A stretch of DNA of 64,000 bases from Ignavibacteriae bacterium HGW-Ignavibacteriae-3 (GTDB taxonomy: Bacteria; Bacteroidota; Ignavibacteria; Ignavibacteriales; Melioribacteraceae). Positions 60,639-64,000 of the stretch are shown piece by piece; the stretch's first letter is position 1; each line of letters begins with the position of its first letter. Location of the stretch: NCBI GenBank assembly GCA_002839795.1, contig PGYS01000001.1, positions 18,841-82,840 of the forward strand, in the 5' to 3' direction. The notes below the pieces were generated by a model that was not told the origin of the DNA, ran no database searches, and saw nothing but the letters and a program-made list of their open reading frames with translations. The translations under genes were made by a program, and so were the position numbers.

Positions 60639-63600
60639 TTATTTCACTAATAACATTTTTTTTGTCTGTGTAAAGCTTATTGCTCTGTTCGATGAATTAT
60701 CGACAGCGTTTATTTTATAAATGTACATTCCGCTGGTCAGGGTTGCTGCGTTAAAGGATATTTCATGATATCCGGCACCCTGAGCCCCGTTAAAGATTTT
60801 AGCTACCTCTTCACCCAGAACATTGTATATAGTTATGCTTACTTCGCTGTCATTCGGCAATCCGTACCTTATAACAGTTGAGGGATTGAAGGGGTTCGGA
60901 TAATTCTGTTCTAAACAGTAATGGTCTGGGATTCCTAAATTAAGATCCTCTACATCGGTAGCCTCCCCAAAAGTCCTGGCGGCCTGAATCAAGTCAATTA
61001 TCTTAGGGCTTCCTATAACGCCATTTGCTATTATGGTTATTGTTCCTGTTCTGGCAATACTGTTATTTGCAGAGTATCTTATTTTTACTGTGCCATCATT
61101 TGTTCCTGTGGCGCCGTCAGTAATTACAACCCAGAATACATTGGAAACTGCCGACCAGTTCATTTGTCCTCCTCCGGTATTGGAAACGGTAATAGTTGCG
61201 GTGCCCGACGTTGCTGTTGCCTGAAAGCTTAGCGGGGAAACACTTAATACACGGACTTTGGTAAAATTTGCCACTAAAGCTCTGTTCATTGTAAGTGTAA
61301 AAGTATAAGATGTGCTGTCTGAAAGTATTTTCCCGTTTTCCGTCCAATTGGTAAAATCATAGCCGGCATTGGGAACAGCAATTAGTTTTACAGCAGACCC
61401 GTAATTAAAAGTCCCAAAGCCGGAGACGGTCCCGCCTTCGGAAGGACTTGAAGCCGCGGCCACCGAAATTTGATTGACTAAAAAATTTGCCACGAAGGAT
61501 CTGGTTGAATTTATTGTAAATGTAAACTTCGGATTTGTTGATACAATCTTTTCATGCTCAGTCCAGCTTGCAAAAGAATAACCTGATGATGGAGTTGCAG
61601 TCAATGTTACGGATTCACCCGGATCGTAAGTCCCCCCTCCCGTCATTGTTCCTCCGCCGGATGGTGATGGGGTTAAGAAAACATTATATCTGCGTGAAAC
61701 ATTTATTATTCTGTCTATCTGATTACTCTCATAATATGGGTCTGATACTTTAATGCTTATTGTCCGCGATAAGGTATCCGGACTATCGCTGTTGCAGCGG
61801 TATGTAACAGTTCTCAGGACAGATTCGTAATTAGGCAGTGAGCTTGTATTTCTTAAGATTAATAATCCGATGGCAGCGTCCCACGTTCCGGAAATACCTT
61901 CCTGTGGAGTGAAACTCAGAACATCCTGGTCGCTTTTATAATTGTTAGAGATTCTTACTTCGGCAGAAACTAAATTGGAAATCCCGGCATCTGCGATGCT
62001 GATTCCATTTGCAATTACTATAGGACTATCTCCTTGTTTATAATTTATTGCAGAAGACTCAATCCCGGAAAGAACAGGCGGAGTGTTTCCAATGTCAATT
62101 ACTCTGAAGAGCTCATTGCTTTCGGCGGCCCCGTCATTTATTTTGAAGCGGATAGTTCTTCGATATAAATTCAGAACAGGTCCTTCGATCCGGCTGTAAT
62201 AAATGCTTCTCAGCGCGTTTTGGTAATTTAGTAAAGTGGCTGTTCCTGTGAGATTTAATGTCCCGGTTGAAGCGTCCCAATTTCCGGTAATTCCGCTTCC
62301 ATCTGTGAACGTTAGCAGATCATACCCGTTTTGATAATGACCAGTGATCTTAATTTCAGCGCTACTTAAACTATCATTATCGGCATCGTTCACTATTATT
62401 GTATTTGTTATTTTTGTTGCAGAGCCACCTCTGGAATAAATCAAGTTCGCTGTCTCTATTGAATTCAGGATAGGGCCTTGATTGTGTGTTGTAACAGAGA
62501 CAATGTTTGAACTTTCACTCGTTCCGCTGAGGTTAATCGCGCGGACGCGAAAATAATATGTTGTTTTGGAGGTGAGATTAGAAACAATAAAGCTCGTAAC
62601 AATTCCCACATCTTTATTATAATATCCCGTAATAAAACTCGAAAAGTTGGAAGTCGTTGAAACGTCCAGCCTATAGTTCGTGGCTCCCGCCGAACCGCTC
62701 CAATTTGCCATAAAAGAGTATGTTGTTATTCCGGTTGCCGCAGATGCTTCAGGTGTAGTAATCTTCTGATCCCAAATCGTAAATTTATCGGTTGTTCCAA
62801 ATACTTTCGAATTATACCAATTGCTAACTTTTATTCCGCATTGATCCGAATTTACACCATTTGGGATAGTCCACGCGTAAAAGGTTAGTGCGGGGAACGG
62901 TTGATCCTTCCCATCCGGCAAGATTTGTATCCAGGAGTTTCCATTATCTGTTGTATACTCCAGTCTCACGCCAGAGAAAGATCCCTTTTTATTCCATGAA
63001 ATAAATTGAGTAGTGCCGCCCTGAAAACGGGCCCCGCCTTGCGGCTCAATTATATTAATGCTTTGAACGATTCCGTTGAAAATTGCGCTGCCTAGCCCGA
63101 ATTGTGAAAAACTGGTGAGTCCCGTAATGGTAAATTTGCCGGGAATACCGTCAGTCGATCTATTTGTTATAACTGCATTAATCGGGGCTTGAGTAACATC
63201 CTCCCAGAGAGAATTTTCATCTTGTCTTTTTAATACTTTAAAAGTCGAATAATCGTCTAAGCCTAATTGAGAAAAATCAAGTACCACGGTGTAAGTCCCC
63301 GCGCTTTGTACAGATGATTCAATACTGAAAAATAACGGCAGAAGCGATGTTCCAGCAGCAGAAAGAGAAAATCCCGCGCCGGATGCCGGCTGCGTCTCTG
63401 TTTTATTAACAGTTAAAGTAGTGCCCGTTGAAGAACCGCTCGGAAAAGTGACAGTTACTCCGGAAGTTATAAAAGTGGTAGAAGTAGATGTTGTAGAAAC
63501 GGGAATAGCCGTTACTTTTGTGGATTCATCCAGAACTTTATAGAGACCCAGAAGCGGCGAAACAAGATTATACTCGCTTGTTAAACCGCTGCCTTGGAAG

Positions 63601-63989
63601 CTATAAATAGTGTAATAATAATTTGTGTTCTTAATTAAATTGACTTCCGTGAATGATGTATTGCTTCCAACATAAGATATATTGTCAGCGCCATTTGGGC
63701 CTACTGTGTAATCAACCCCATTTACAGGACTGAATGATGGAGGACTACCGGGATGTCGCGCTACGAGATATTGAACTCCGTTTGTTGTTGCTGTCCAAGA
63801 GACTCTAAATGATGAACTGTTCAGAATTGTAAAACTTAAATTTACCGCCTGTGGTGCAGCCGCAAGGCTGTTAACTGAAATTGAATTGGAGTTCGCGCTT
63901 GTTGCATTGCTGCTAGATGCGCGCACCCGGTAATAATAAGTTGTTCCCTGTGTGAGATTTAAAATATTCGCTGTTGTCGCATTCCCCAC
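60639..63989 (-). CDS. 5'-truncated secreted protein: Fn3, paired cadherin-like repeats, InlB-B-like repeats, BACON-like domain, T9SS sorting tail; continues beyond the window
   Basis: Open to the window edge ('...LDVGNATTANI'); 'GGTMTGGGTYDPGESVTLTATPSSGYSFASWTE' x2; 'LEQNYPNPFNPSTVIRYGL...KKMLLVK'. Confidence 0.8.
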   Translation of the reverse strand: MGNATTANILNLTQGTTYYYRVRASSSNATSANSNSISVNSLAAAPQAVNLSFTILNSSSFRVSWTATTNGVQYLVARHPGSPPSFSPVNGVDYTVGPNGADNISYVGSNTSFTEVNLIKNTNYYYTIYSFQGSGLTSEYNLVSPLLGLYKVLDESTKVTAIPVSTTSTSTTFITSGVTVTFPSGSSTGTTLTVNKTETQPASGAGFSLSAAGTSLLPLFFSIESSVQSAGTYTVVLDFSQLGLDDYSTFKVLKRQDENSLWEDVTQAPINAVITNRSTDGIPGKFTITGLTSFSQFGLGSAIFNGIVQSINIIEPQGGARFQGGTTQFISWNKKGSFSGVRLEYTTDNGNSWIQILPDGKDQPFPALTFYAWTIPNGVNSDQCGIKVSNWYNSKVFGTTDKFTIWDQKITTPEASAATGITTYSFMANWSGSAGATNYRLDVSTTSNFSSFITGYYNKDVGIVTSFIVSNLTSKTTYYFRVRAINLSGTSESSNIVSVTTHNQGPILNSIETANLIYSRGGSATKITNTIIVNDADNDSLSSAEIKITGHYQNGYDLLTFTDGSGITGNWDASTGTLNLTGTATLLNYQNALRSIYYSRIEGPVLNLYRRTIRFKINDGAAESNELFRVIDIGNTPPVLSGIESSAINYKQGDSPIVIANGISIADAGISNLVSAEVRISNNYKSDQDVLSFTPQEGISGTWDAAIGLLILRNTSSLPNYESVLRTVTYRCNSDSPDTLSRTISIKVSDPYYESNQIDRIINVSRRYNVFLTPSPSGGGTMTGGGTYDPGESVTLTATPSSGYSFASWTEHEKIVSTNPKFTFTINSTRSFVANFLVNQISVAAASSPSEGGTVSGFGTFNYGSAVKLIAVPNAGYDFTNWTENGKILSDSTSYTFTLTMNRALVANFTKVRVLSVSPLSFQATATSGTATITVSNTGGGQMNWSAVSNVFWVVITDGATGTNDGTVKIRYSANNSIARTGTITIIANGVIGSPKIIDLIQAARTFGEATDVEDLNLGIPDHYCLEQNYPNPFNPSTVIRYGLPNDSEVSITIYNVLGEEVAKIFNGAQGAGYHEISFNAATLTSGMYIYKINAVDNSSNRAISFTQTKKMLLVK

Positions 63990-64000
63990 ATCCAGATTAT

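Overview
This is a bacterial chromosomal window. The gene content and repeated C-terminal 'QNYPNPFNP' sorting domains suggest the Ignavibacteria/Chlorobi/Bacteroidota side of the tree (inference). It spans a replication-origin neighbourhood. On the minus strand lie dnaA-dnaN-recF-DUF721-gyrB-gyrA (3.8-12.7 kb) and, about 36 kb away in the same orientation, rpmH-rnpA-yidD-yidC (46.2-48.9 kb). Between and around them are: an asparaginase plus a membrane HEGGH protein; a giant transporter-like/spermidine-synthase fusion; a fic-mscL-NhaD-type antiporter run; a GroES-like protein; lactate dehydrogenase; exonuclease III; a TetR/TolC/HlyD/ABC efflux operon; an ECF sigma/anti-sigma/DUF4252 locus; a patatin-BamA-like protein; RlmD; and six secreted proteins with type IX secretion (T9SS) sorting tails. 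The most interesting signals are: (1) a 1470-aa T9SS protein with an apparent N-terminal Cys-Gln thioester adhesin domain; (2) a Fic gene with altered inhibitory and catalytic motifs, two phased inverted-repeat operators, and translational coupling to mscL; (3) DnaA boxes, a DnaA-trio-like tract and an 'everted parS-like' perfect 18-bp palindrome flanking dnaA. No tRNA, rRNA, CRISPR array, transposase or prophage was recognised by eye. All family calls come from motif recognition in the supplied translations; no database search was run.
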